This document shows positions 18,082-26,443 of a stretch of DNA of 64,000 nucleotides, one piece after another (within the stretch, counting starts at the first letter, position 1; every line of letters begins with the position of its first letter). The translations under genes and the position numbers were made by a program. Under the pieces are notes generated by a model, which saw only the letters and a list, made by a program, of their open reading frames with translations, was not told the DNA's origin and searched no databases. Where the stretch lies: contig DLLF01000002.1 of assembly GCA_002477945.1 (NCBI GenBank), positions 264,357 to 328,356 on the forward strand. The letters are read 5' to 3'. The stretch is from Bacteroidales bacterium UBA7569. GTDB lineage: Bacteria > Bacteroidota > Bacteroidia > Bacteroidales > Paludibacteraceae.

Positions 18082-18783
18082 TTACTCCTTTCTCGGGTCA
18101 ATAGATTTAACTGCGCCCTGCTCTTTGGTCGTACGACCATAAGTGCCGGTAACTTGTTTCAGAGCCTCGTCAGCGGGTACGCCTTTTTTGATAGCGTCCA
18201 TAAACTTGCCCATGTGTACGTATTCGTAGCCGCATACCTCGTTGTCCTCATCGAGGAACTCTTTGGTGATGTAGCCTTCGGTCAGTTGCAGATAGCGGAC
18301 ACCCTTTACCTTGGTAGAGAAGAGAGTACCGCACTGGCTTACCAGACCTTTGCCGAGGTCTTCCAAACCGGCACCGACAGCCAAACCGCCCTCGGAGAAA
18401 GCCGATTGGGTACGACCGTAAACGATCTGGAGGAACAACTCGCGCATAGCGGTGTTGATAGCGTCGCAAACGAGGTCGGTATTCAGTGCCTCAAGCAGTG
18501 TCTTGCCCGGCAGAATCTCTGCTGCCATAGCAGCCGAGTGGGTCATACCCGAGCAACCGATGGTCTCTACGAGAGCCTCCTCGATAACGCCGTCTTTTAC
18601 GTTCAGTGTGAGTTTGCAGGCACCCTGTTGGGGAGCACACCATCCCACACCGTGTGTCAAACCTGAAATGTCTTTGATCTCGGTAGCCTTCACCCACTTG
18701 CCCTCTTCAGGGATGGGAGCCGGTCCGTGCTTCGGACCTTTGGCTACAACGCACATTTCTTGTACTTCTTTACTGTAAATCAT
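18082..18783 (-). CDS. IscU/NifU-like iron-sulfur scaffold paired with the GGGtGRT protein
   Basis: 233 aa, longer than housekeeping IscU (about 130). The central part holds IGCSGMTHSAAMAAEILPGKT (about residues 79-99), matching the NifU_N/IscU Cys region, and another Cys occurs in NTDLVCDAINTAM (about 105-117). There is a further Cys at GVGWC near residue 49. The C-terminal third (about 150-233) has no counterpart in IscU. It probably assembles or carries an Fe-S cluster for the GGGtGRT protein encoded 4 bp downstream. A strong promoter lies about 55 bp upstream and a terminator follows the pair, so these two genes form a complete transcription unit. Confidence 0.8.
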   Translation of the reverse strand: MIYSKEVQEMCVVAKGPKHGPAPIPEEGKWVKATEIKDISGLTHGVGWCAPQQGACKLTLNVKDGVIEEALVETIGCSGMTHSAAMAAEILPGKTLLEALNTDLVCDAINTAMRELFLQIVYGRTQSAFSEGGLAVGAGLEDLGKGLVSQCGTLFSTKVKGVRYLQLTEGYITKEFLDEDNEVCGYEYVHMGKFMDAIKKGVPADEALKQVTGTYGRTTKEQGAVKSIDPRKE

Positions 18784-18837
18784 TCGTTAGTTTATTTAGT
18801 TAATACTGTTGTCTGTATTCTGCTCTGATAAGTCTTG

Positions 18838-18868
18838 CAAAGGTACAACGAATTTCCGAACTGTGCAA
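18838..18868 (-). promoter_or_regulatory. Promoter of the NifU-like/GGGtGRT operon
   Basis: Minus-strand TTG (18866-18868), a 20-bp spacer, then TACCTTTG (18838-18845): a full match to the Bacteroidota consensus. The leader is about 45-50 nt. Confidence 0.85.
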
Positions 18869-19004
18869 CCTGCCATTCTCTCAAAATATAAAGCAAACCG
18901 GTTGGCGGAATTATAAAGCGAATCTATTGGCGGAAATAGTTTGAAAAACAAGTGCCGACGGGTCTGCGCCTCCCCGTCTTGTGCAGACTGTCCTCCCCGC
19001 CCCG

Positions 19005-19115
19005 CCCTATACCCTATACCCTATATAGTCCCATTAGCCCAATCCCTCTCATCCCTCCAATCCGACCCACCTTCCCTAAAACGTCTAGTATTTCTATAAC
19101 GTCTATAACTTCTAC
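19005..19115. repeat. Heptamer and 9-bp-period low-complexity arrays
   Basis: Three exact CCCTATA units (19005-19025) run into about four drifting 9-mers of the CCAATCCCT type (19030-19066). A second array at 19081-19115 contains TATAACGTCTATAA, a 14-mer that recurs at 56461-56474. It belongs to the gene-poor region 18870-20115. Confidence 0.65.
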
Positions 19116-19199
19116 CTGCCAGCGGAATCAGTTTACAAACCGCATGTCAGTATGTCCGCTCCTCCGGCATAGTGTCGGCGCATCTTCTTTGAGTTTTTT

Positions 19200-19262
19200 T
19201 TTTGGGGGGGGAGTCTGCCCATTCTCCAAAGCCCCATCGTTGGAGGAGTTGGGGAGGTCATC
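19200..19262. repeat. Copy c: G-rich GGAGG/TTGGGGAGG element
   Basis: After a T8-G8 run, CTCCAAAG...GTTGGAGGAGTTGGGGAGG resembles the palindromic part of copies b and e (TGGAGGGGTTGGGGAAG). The short-unit GACCTC array is missing here. Confidence 0.5.
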
Positions 19263-19348
19263 CCCTGCATCACCCCAAGCCCCACTCTTGCATATTTCTG
19301 TATATCCCTGCATATATCCGGCATATATCTCGCTATTTTCTATATGTC

Positions 19349-19392
19349 ATTCTTATGACATTCTTATGTGATTCTTATGTGATTCTTATGTG
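19349..19392. repeat. Four 11-bp tandem units, ATTCTTATGTG
   Basis: Units at 19349 (ATTCTTATGAC), 19360, 19371 and 19382 (all ATTCTTATGTG). The period is close to one helical turn, which would place identical bases on one DNA face. Confidence 0.8.
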
Positions 19393-19393
19393 A

Positions 19394-19603
19394 TTAAGCA
19401 ATCACCACCGAACGAAGACCTGAGAACAGCCGGCGTAGCAGCGTACGTCGATGCTCCATGCCCCCGTCTTGCGGCACATCGCACACAATAGCAGCGGGGA
19501 TATTGTATAAGTCAAATAAATATATCATCTGCCCGTTGGCGGCATTGATTTGAAAAGTGAGTGTCAGCAAGTCTGTTGCTTCCGGCATTGTGTCAGGTGT
19601 CAC
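19394..19603 (-). CDS. Orphan ORF, possible gene remnant
   Basis: 69 aa, unrecognised, with no signal peptide. The frame stays open about 11 codons upstream of the ATG and reads protein-like (ISEIPAPFVTPDTMPEATDLLTLTFQINAANGQ), then turns Arg/Leu-rich near the end. DNA before it is AT-rich with no clear ribosome site. It could be the 3' remnant of a decayed gene or chance. It is the best coding candidate in the 18870-20115 gap. Confidence 0.25.
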   Translation of the reverse strand: MTPDTMPEATDLLTLTFQINAANGQMIYLFDLYNIPAAIVCDVPQDGGMEHRRTLLRRLFSGLRSVVIA

Positions 19604-19858
19604 AAATGGAGCGGGAATTTCGCTAATGGGTTAAGCAAATTATTGTCTTTTCTATATGGACACGTTTAATGTTATCAGATTGCACAATTCAAACATTTGT
19701 TGTACTTCTGCGGTTGCTAACGTCTTGCGTGGTAAGGGGAGCGGCGGGCAGCATATATGCCTGACCGACAAGCCATTGTAATGCAGCCGTTGGCAGACAT
19801 ATAGATAAAAAGGCGTTTATTAGCGCTTGTTTTGGTCATTAGAAATCCTGCAAAATTT

Positions 19859-19981
19859 CACACGCCCGAAACAAGAATGCAATAAACGTCCATTGGCGTG
19901 TATTTCCTGTCTTGTGTACTTTCGTGTACACAAGACGGATATACATATTCAGCGTGGACGTTAGTTGCTTATTCTTGTGTG
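19859..19981. repeat. 123-bp nested imperfect palindrome
   Basis: The centre is a perfect 11-bp inverted repeat, GTCTTGTGTAC (19909-19919) with GTACACAAGAC (19926-19936), around a 6-nt loop. Outside it, TGTATTTCC pairs with GGATATACA, AACGTCC with GGACGTT, ACAAGAAT with ATTCTTGT, and CACAC with GTGTG, so the symmetry extends to 19859 and 19981. It might be a small RNA hairpin, a miniature inverted-repeat element, or a protein-binding cruciform. No open frame accounts for it. Confidence 0.7.
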
Positions 19982-20115
19982 ATGGGTCATTTCCGGAACC
20001 TCTATTCTGAGAATAAGTAAGAATAAGGGTTCCACGCTCTTTTTGTATCAATCCAATTTCTATTCACCGTCTGCCCGGAGCCGACAGACAAACAAAACAC
20101 TAAAATTATTTAAGT

Positions 20116-20988
20116 ATGAAAACATTAAATTTCTTGGCAGGTATCCTATTGGCAGCATCTTGCATTTGCCTGACAAGTTGTAATGAGAAAGTAAATTCGC
20201 CATTGCTTACAGGGTGTTTCTCCGTCAGCACAAGCAAGCAGGTTCGTTTCTCACGTGGCAATTTGCAGTACACACGTAGCACGAATACATGGTCGTTCGC
20301 AGAGCATCAGTATGACTTTATAAACACTAGCAATGTGACAGGTGGTATAGATTATACAGAGCAGGGACATACTGAATATCATTACTACAAGGAAGGTACT
20401 GGTTTGTCGGATAAGATAGACTTGTTTGGTTGGATCGGTAGCACAGGCTGTGCCAAGTGGGGTATTAGCACCTCAGAAGATGACAATGATTATAGTGGTG
20501 ATTTTGCGGATTGGGGTAGGAATATCGGTGATGGTAATACGTGGTACACATTGACGTCTGACGAGTGGGGGTATCTTCTTTCTAAACGAACCAATGCCGG
20601 TAACCTGATAGGTGTAGCCCGTATAAAACTAAACGCTGATGGTACACAGTTTGCGAATGGTCTAGTCTTGTTGCCTGACAACTGGGCTTGTCCTAATAGG
20701 GTAACATTTAAGTCAGGCATTGCTGCGGATGAGAGTGGACAGGCTTATGCCGATTACCAAACTTTCACACTTACTGATTGGCGAAAGTTGGAAGTTGCAG
20801 GTGCTGTTTTCTTACCTGCTGCGGGTTACCGTTTAGGGGCGGGTGTAGGTTATGCGCAGCATTTCGGTGGTTATTGGTCTGCTACGCCTCGCGCTGCTGT
20901 ATCTTTCAGATCGAATCTATTGACGATTTCCCATTTTTTGGGTCCTTCATATGGGTTTCCTGTCCGGCTGGTTCAAGATATAAAATAA
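20116..20988 (+). CDS. FISUMP-like surface lipoprotein
   Basis: 290 aa. A lipoprotein signal peptide ends LTSC (Cys at residue 22). The body starts FSVSTSKQVRFSRGNLQYT, a recurrent Bacteroidota module, and ends with AGYRLGAGVGYAQHFGGYWSATP...GFPVRLVQDIK, which resembles the FISUMP (major paralogous) C-terminal domain. Aromatic and Gly-rich composition suggests a beta-rich exposed protein. The function is unknown; such lipoproteins often occur in many divergent copies per genome. It is flanked by the palindrome region upstream and a hairpin downstream. I see no clear promoter. Confidence 0.75.
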   Translation: MKTLNFLAGILLAASCICLTSCNEKVNSPLLTGCFSVSTSKQVRFSRGNLQYTRSTNTWSFAEHQYDFINTSNVTGGIDYTEQGHTEYHYYKEGTGLSDKIDLFGWIGSTGCAKWGISTSEDDNDYSGDFADWGRNIGDGNTWYTLTSDEWGYLLSKRTNAGNLIGVARIKLNADGTQFANGLVLLPDNWACPNRVTFKSGIAADESGQAYADYQTFTLTDWRKLEVAGAVFLPAAGYRLGAGVGYAQHFGGYWSATPRAAVSFRSNLLTISHFLGPSYGFPVRLVQDIK

Positions 20989-21080
20989 AAAAGTATGAAT
21001 AATTTCCTGAAACGGGCGGACAGGCACTATGCAAATTGTCTGATGTTTAATGACATAGCGTAGATATACGATCATATGGT

Positions 21081-21130
21081 AGTCACAAACTTCGGTTTTT
21101 CCATAGTGGATAACCGAGGTTGTTTGTACT
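21081..21130. terminator. Hairpin between two convergent genes
   Basis: AGTCACAAACTTCGG (21081-21095) pairs imperfectly with CCGAGGTTGTTTGTACT (21114-21130), with an inner TTTTTCC/GGATAA continuation. It lies between the stop codons of the lipoprotein (+) and metallophosphoesterase (-) genes and may serve both. There is no strong T-run. Confidence 0.5.
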
Positions 21131-21283
21131 ATGTAGGGATAGTGTAGGTATAGATGGAGAAAAAGAAATGCCTTAGACAATAATAAGAACCTATTTTCTC
21201 CCCTATCCTTATGCTATCGGGTGTATGTGATTCGTACGATTGGGCGGTTTTTGATTGGATTATAGCGGGTTGCACTTTGCGCT

Positions 21284-22273
21284 TTATTGCAGAGTGATGA
21301 CCGTTATTTCCGATGGGCAGTTGAGGCGGACGGGGAGGGTGCAACCGATGCCGGAATTGACATACAAGGACTGTCCGTCCTGCTCGTACCAGCCTGCCGA
21401 CTCACGGAAACTGACACTCGATGCCGCCCAACCGAAGATACGCATTTGTCCAGAATGGGTATGCCCGCTCAAGGTGAGCGGTATATCAGTATGCAAAACC
21501 TCTGCACACCAATGGCTCGGGTCGTGGGAAAGGAGAATGGAGAAACCATCTGTACCTGCTTGGGCTTTCTGCAAATCGCCTGCATAGATGGTGCGGAAAC
21601 CTTCTCCCTCGCAGGAGCAGTTATCCACACCGATGATGTTGATATGCTGCCCGTTGCGCTCGATAGTCCGGTGTTCATTGCGCAGGAGGTGCCACCCCAA
21701 CTGTGTGCGCTCATAGTCTGCCAAACGCTCCACTTCGGCGAGACGCTGCTGCTCGGTCAGGTGGGTATAAATCAGCAAATCATGGTTGCCTAATACGCTC
21801 ACTACCCCGTCGGTGGCGTGCAGTTGGCGCAAGATGTCGGTATAGGGTGCCGCTTCCGATATGCCGATTGTTACCAGATCGCCCGTGAAGCAGATCAGGT
21901 CAGGCTGCTGTGCGTTGATTGAATCCACAATGCGTTGCAATGCCGTAGGTCGGTCGTCGTACGTAGAGAGGTGCAGGTCGCTGATATGAACAATCTTATA
22001 GCCCTTGAAGGCTTCGGGAAGTTGTGCATTGGTGTAGGTAGTCGGTTTTACCTCCAGTCGGAAACGCCCGACAAAGAAACCGTATGCCATCACGAGCCAC
22101 ACGGCTGCTACCAGACCGGCAGCCGTCCAACAGAAAGGAGTATAACGCGGCGTGGAGAAACGGAACATCTCGGCTATAACCCACCATAGAAACCATATCA
22201 CATTTGGGACAAGGCATACCAAAATACCCATTACCAATGCCGCAATAAGCATCATTACAGAAAGAGAGTACAT
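21284..22273 (-). CDS. Membrane metallophosphoesterase
   Basis: 329 aa. Two or three N-terminal helices (about residues 5-32 and 50-70) anchor a calcineurin-like phosphoesterase domain with all five metal motifs: ISDLHLS, FTGDLV, LGNHD, LLSHDP and LSGHTHSGQ. The layout resembles YkuE/LpxG-type enzymes that act on phospholipid or UDP-diacylglucosamine substrates at the membrane, but substrate cannot be assigned. It is divergent from the NAGPA gene (358-bp gap) and convergent with the lipoprotein gene. Confidence 0.85.
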   Translation of the reverse strand: MYSLSVMMLIAALVMGILVCLVPNVIWFLWWVIAEMFRFSTPRYTPFCWTAAGLVAAVWLVMAYGFFVGRFRLEVKPTTYTNAQLPEAFKGYKIVHISDLHLSTYDDRPTALQRIVDSINAQQPDLICFTGDLVTIGISEAAPYTDILRQLHATDGVVSVLGNHDLLIYTHLTEQQRLAEVERLADYERTQLGWHLLRNEHRTIERNGQHINIIGVDNCSCEGEGFRTIYAGDLQKAQAGTDGFSILLSHDPSHWCAEVLHTDIPLTLSGHTHSGQMRIFGWAASSVSFRESAGWYEQDGQSLYVNSGIGCTLPVRLNCPSEITVITLQ

Positions 22274-22415
22274 ACGCTACAAGAATTTGCAAACAGAATA
22301 TAACGTACCAATCGTGCAAAAACCACGCCAAACCTGTTAGGAAATACATAGCCACTAAGTAAGGGGGGGACAACTTTCGGGATTCAAGGAACGGTTTCTT
22401 TCCTTTCTGTTTTGT

Positions 22416-22446
22416 TTGTGTAGATTTATTTTTTGCATTACCTTTG
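22416..22446 (+). promoter_or_regulatory. Promoter of the NAGPA-MFS-pssA-endonuclease unit
   Basis: TTG (22416-22418), 20 bp, TACCTTTG (22439-22446). The leader is long, about 180 nt, T-poor and A-rich, and holds two related 20-mers (AACAGCCTCAACAACAAAGA near 22513 and AACAGCCTTAGCAACAAAGA near 22601). Confidence 0.8.
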
Positions 22447-22631
22447 CAGTGAGTCTGCGACATCTGCACAAGGGTGCGTCAGAAAGACGAACGGGAACCG
22501 ACGAAACAGCCTCAACAACAAAGAACAGACACCCGGCAAGAGAGTATATATCACCCAGCGAGAGAGAACAGACCACTCAGCAATACCAGCAATAAAGGAA
22601 ACAGCCTTAGCAACAAAGAGAATATACCACT

Positions 22632-25076
22632 ATGAAACGACACTACATTCCGGCAGCAGCAGTCTGCTTGATGAGCCTGACGGCTCAGGCACAAACCGGC
22701 ACAATGGACATCAACGGGAAACAATGCGCCATTGACACCACCGCTTATTATCAGGCAGGTCCCGGCATACAACATACTGCTTTTACGCTGACCATCGGTT
22801 CCACCAAACACAACTGTTATATGCTGGAGATTGATTTGACCAACCAATACAATACGGTGGAGGAATATCAGTCGCAAGGAAGAACGGGTGCAACGGAACA
22901 GTTGGCAGATGCTTACAAGAAATTAGACGCAGCAGGTCACCGCAGTATAGGCGGAGTGAACTGCAACTTTTGGGTTGTGAGTTCGCAGATCACGGGACAG
23001 ATACAAGGCATGCTCGGACAGCCTTACGCAGGCACCGCCCGCAACGGTGTGATGGTGGGCGAGCCCAGCGACTGGAACGCAGGGCACGGCGACAGGGGCT
23101 ATGTTATGATAGACCGGCAGAAAAAGGTGTGGATAGACAACGTGAACTTCGCAGGAACGGTGAAGATAGGCGGAACAGACTATGCCATACGCGACGTAAA
23201 TCGTACACGCGTCAATCCCAACAGCGACGAGATCGTTCTTTTCAACCATTACTTAGGTTCGACACCCACCCGACAGACAGACGGCATCGAGGTGGTGTTC
23301 AGCACAACGGGATGGAACATCAACGGCACGATGGAGTGCATAGTGAAGAGTATCAACCGGACAGGAGGCACCCTTATTGAGGAGGGGTCAGGCGTTTTGC
23401 AAGGACGAGGTACCGGCATGACAGCCTTGAGCCAACTGCAAGAGGGTGACAACTTCACGATGAACTTAGGTGTCATATCCACCAGCGATGAGACACTGAA
23501 GCCCGACATTCTGCAAATGGTTACGGGAAATGCCCTTATTCTGAAGAACGGGGTACAGACAAACCGCAACACCAACGAGGATTACAATAACAAAAATTAT
23601 CCCCGCACCGTGCTGGCGACGAATGCAAGCCGGGACAAGATGTGGATGTTTGTCGCCGAGAAGCCGGGCATGTACACTGCAGATATGTGTGCCGTATTGC
23701 AGCATCTCGGTGCGACAGAGGCGGCAGGCATGGACGGAGGCGGCAGCGCACAGATGTGTTTGGGCGGGAATGTCATCAATTATGCGGCAGACGGTAATCC
23801 GCGTGCCGTTGCCAACTCTATATGGGTGTTCTCCACTGCTCCCGATGATCCGGTGGTAAACACGATTATCCCTTCCGTAAAAAGCATAAAACTCCCGAAA
23901 TACGGCACTCTGTATCCCGACTTTATGGGCTATAACCAATACGGAGTATTGCTCAGCAAAACGCTGGAAGGTGTGCAACTCTCTTGCGACGAGGCAACAG
24001 GATATATTGATGATGAGGGACGCTTCGTCTGCCTGAACAGCGGAGAAGTTGTCGCCACCTACGGGAATGCACAGACAACGATCCAAGTGGAGATGACAGA
24101 AAGCAACGATGTACAGTTCCGTCTGGACAGCGTATTGGTGTCGAACAACACGAACTACACGGTGGAAGTATATTCTACCGTCAACGGAAAGCAACTGTTC
24201 CTGCAACCGGAGGCACTGAGTTGGCGCACGGAAGACGCATCGGTCTGCAGTGTGACGGAAAAAGGAGTTGTAAACGGAGTGAACAATGGTTCGTGCAAAG
24301 TATATGGGACATTGAACGGGAAAACGGATTCCATTCTGGTACATGTAGAGATACCCGAAAAGAGTCCTTTGGCATGGCATACCGACTTCACCTCCGATGC
24401 ATGGACAGTGCAGGGGAGCAACAGCGGCTGGAATACACGGGTGGCGCAAGGGACTGACGGTAAATCGGACGTGACCATCCACTTCACCGGCGGAAGGGGT
24501 GCGAACGTGAAACTCATTCCAAACCTACCCCTATACAGTCTTCCCGACTACATCGAGTTCAGGTATGAGCCGAGAGATTTCCCTATCCAGCGCATAACAG
24601 CCTTAATGCACGCCAACAACAGCACCGACATACATAGTTTTGTCACCAATGCTATCACCGCCAACCAGCCGAACACTATCATCATTAACGTGGACAGCAT
24701 AATGGATCACCCGAATGATATAGCCGTTTATCCCATACGATTGGATTATATCAGTTTCACGTTGGACGTGAATGCCGACAAGCGTGAATACACGATGGCG
24801 ATAGACGGAATATATCTGCACTACGGGAAACTATCGTTAGGCGTACGACCTGCAGAAGAAACAACGTGGAGCATCTATCCGAACCCTGCAGAAGACGCCT
24901 TGATAATACGGGGAGCCAACGCAGGCGACAGAGCCGTTCTTTATGATTTGCAGGGCAGAGTAATAGCCAGCATACTATTGACAGGCAACGAAGACCTAAT
25001 AGACATTCAGACGGTCCAAAGCGGGCAGTACATACTGAAGATAAACAACAATACCACAAAAGTCATAAAGAGATGA
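22632..25076 (+). CDS. Secreted NAGPA-domain phosphodiester glycosidase with T9SS tail
   Basis: 814 aa. A signal peptide (MKRHYIPAAAVCLMSLTAQA) is followed by a NAGPA domain across about residues 50-400: GGVNCNFW near 100, then YPRTVLATNASRDKMWMFVAEKP and GMDGGGSAQMCLGG...RAVANSIWVF, the active-site signature. The middle holds Ig-like/bacterial Big2-type segments (VEVYSTVNGKQLFLQPEALSWRTEDASVCSV). The end, WSIYPNPAEDALIIRGAN...LYDLQGRVIAS...GQYILKINNNTTKVIKR, is a type-A T9SS sorting domain. It should be exported across the outer membrane and cleave sugar phosphodiester bonds. The stop overlaps the MFS start (ATGA). Confidence 0.88.
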   Translation: MKRHYIPAAAVCLMSLTAQAQTGTMDINGKQCAIDTTAYYQAGPGIQHTAFTLTIGSTKHNCYMLEIDLTNQYNTVEEYQSQGRTGATEQLADAYKKLDAAGHRSIGGVNCNFWVVSSQITGQIQGMLGQPYAGTARNGVMVGEPSDWNAGHGDRGYVMIDRQKKVWIDNVNFAGTVKIGGTDYAIRDVNRTRVNPNSDEIVLFNHYLGSTPTRQTDGIEVVFSTTGWNINGTMECIVKSINRTGGTLIEEGSGVLQGRGTGMTALSQLQEGDNFTMNLGVISTSDETLKPDILQMVTGNALILKNGVQTNRNTNEDYNNKNYPRTVLATNASRDKMWMFVAEKPGMYTADMCAVLQHLGATEAAGMDGGGSAQMCLGGNVINYAADGNPRAVANSIWVFSTAPDDPVVNTIIPSVKSIKLPKYGTLYPDFMGYNQYGVLLSKTLEGVQLSCDEATGYIDDEGRFVCLNSGEVVATYGNAQTTIQVEMTESNDVQFRLDSVLVSNNTNYTVEVYSTVNGKQLFLQPEALSWRTEDASVCSVTEKGVVNGVNNGSCKVYGTLNGKTDSILVHVEIPEKSPLAWHTDFTSDAWTVQGSNSGWNTRVAQGTDGKSDVTIHFTGGRGANVKLIPNLPLYSLPDYIEFRYEPRDFPIQRITALMHANNSTDIHSFVTNAITANQPNTIIINVDSIMDHPNDIAVYPIRLDYISFTLDVNADKREYTMAIDGIYLHYGKLSLGVRPAEETTWSIYPNPAEDALIIRGANAGDRAVLYDLQGRVIASILLTGNEDLIDIQTVQSGQYILKINNNTTKVIKR

Positions 25077-26416
25077 AAGACACCACAAAGAACAATCCAT
25101 GGTTCTGGGTACCCACCTTGTATTTTGCAGAAGGTATCCCTTATTTCTTAGTCAATAACATATCTGTGATGATGTTCGCCAAGATGGGCGTTCCCAACGA
25201 CCAGTTGGCATTCTTCACAACACTCCTGTATTTCCCGTGGTTTCTGAAGGGCGTATGGAGTCCGATTGTTGACGTAGTGAAGACCAAACGCTGGTGGATT
25301 ATCGGTATGCAAGTGCTACTGACTGCCCTGTGTATTTTGCTGACCATAACATTACCTCACCCCGATGCAGGGTTGATAGCCACGAAAAGCACGTCCGTGA
25401 GTATGTTCCGGCTGACACTGGTGCTCTTCATTATCGCCGCTTTTGCCTCTGCCACACACGACATAGCCGCCGATGGTTACTATATGCTAGCGCACAGCCA
25501 GAGCAGCCAGGCAAAGTTCATCGGCATACGTTCCACTTTCTACCGCATTGCGTCCGTCTTCGGGCAAGGCGTACTGGTGCTGATAGCGGGTACCATTGAG
25601 CGCAAAACAGGCGACATACCCTACTCGTGGCAGATTACGCTGGGCGTTACCGCCGTTGTGATGTTTGCCATTACGATGTACCATATCTTCATGCTTCCGA
25701 AGGCAAAAGACGACACGCCGCGCCAAACGGAAGAAGCAGCGGGTTCGTTCAAAGAGTTGGGCAACTCATTCTCTACGTTCTTCACCAAGAAAGGAGTATG
25801 GCTTGCCATCCTGTTTATGCTACTCTATCGTCTTCCTGAAGGCTTCCTCATCAAACTATGCCAACCTTTCCTTGTTGATGCACGGGAAGTGACAGTGAAC
25901 GCAGCGGGCAAGATCATCGGCGGAGGATTGGGATTAGGTACCGATATGGTGGGCTTGCTGTACGGCACAATAGGCGTTATCTTTCTGCTTTTAGGTGGAA
26001 TCATCGGCGGAATATACATATCGAAACGTGGTCTAAAACGCTCGTTGTGGCTTATGGCTGCCTGTATGACCCTACCCTGCCTGACTTTTGTCTATCTGAG
26101 TACCTGTTTGCCGCATAACCCATGGTTGATCGGTCTCGCCATATCCATAGAGCAGTTCGGTTACGGATTCGGTTTCACCGCTTATATGATGTATATGATG
26201 TATTTCTCGGAAGGCGAATTCAAGACCTCCCACTATGCGATATGCACCGCTTTCATGGCTCTGAGCATGATGTTGCCCGGTTTTGTAGCAGGCAGTATAG
26301 AGATGGCGATCGGCTACAAGGCATTCTTCTGGATGGTGATGGCCTGCAGTGCAGCGACTCTGTTGGTTACATTTTTGGCATACAGGCGTTTGGACGAGGA
26401 GTACGGCAAGAAATAG
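25073..26416 (+). CDS. AmpG-like MFS transporter
   Basis: 447 aa with about 12 hydrophobic segments. The start (NPWFWVPTLYFAEGIPYFLVNNISVMMFAKMGV) and LTLVLFIIAAFASATHDIAADGYYM resemble AmpG/SLC33-type permeases, which import anhydro-muropeptides or related sugar-peptides. Translational coupling to the NAGPA gene suggests uptake of a product of that enzyme or of wall recycling; this is inference. General MFS membership is secure, the substrate is not. Confidence 0.8.
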   Translation: MKDTTKNNPWFWVPTLYFAEGIPYFLVNNISVMMFAKMGVPNDQLAFFTTLLYFPWFLKGVWSPIVDVVKTKRWWIIGMQVLLTALCILLTITLPHPDAGLIATKSTSVSMFRLTLVLFIIAAFASATHDIAADGYYMLAHSQSSQAKFIGIRSTFYRIASVFGQGVLVLIAGTIERKTGDIPYSWQITLGVTAVVMFAITMYHIFMLPKAKDDTPRQTEEAAGSFKELGNSFSTFFTKKGVWLAILFMLLYRLPEGFLIKLCQPFLVDAREVTVNAAGKIIGGGLGLGTDMVGLLYGTIGVIFLLLGGIIGGIYISKRGLKRSLWLMAACMTLPCLTFVYLSTCLPHNPWLIGLAISIEQFGYGFGFTAYMMYMMYFSEGEFKTSHYAICTAFMALSMMLPGFVAGSIEMAIGYKAFFWMVMACSAATLLVTFLAYRRLDEEYGKK

Positions 26417-26443
26417 AGAAGAACCGTTGTTACGTAAAGAGAG

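Noticed and set aside
19005..19025. CCCTATA repeats considered as a CRISPR-like array
   Set aside because: Units are 7 bp without spacers; no long conserved repeat and no cas gene in the window.
19839..20051. 70-codon minus-strand frame
   Set aside because: It sits on the 123-bp palindrome and has no ribosome site or recognisable motif.
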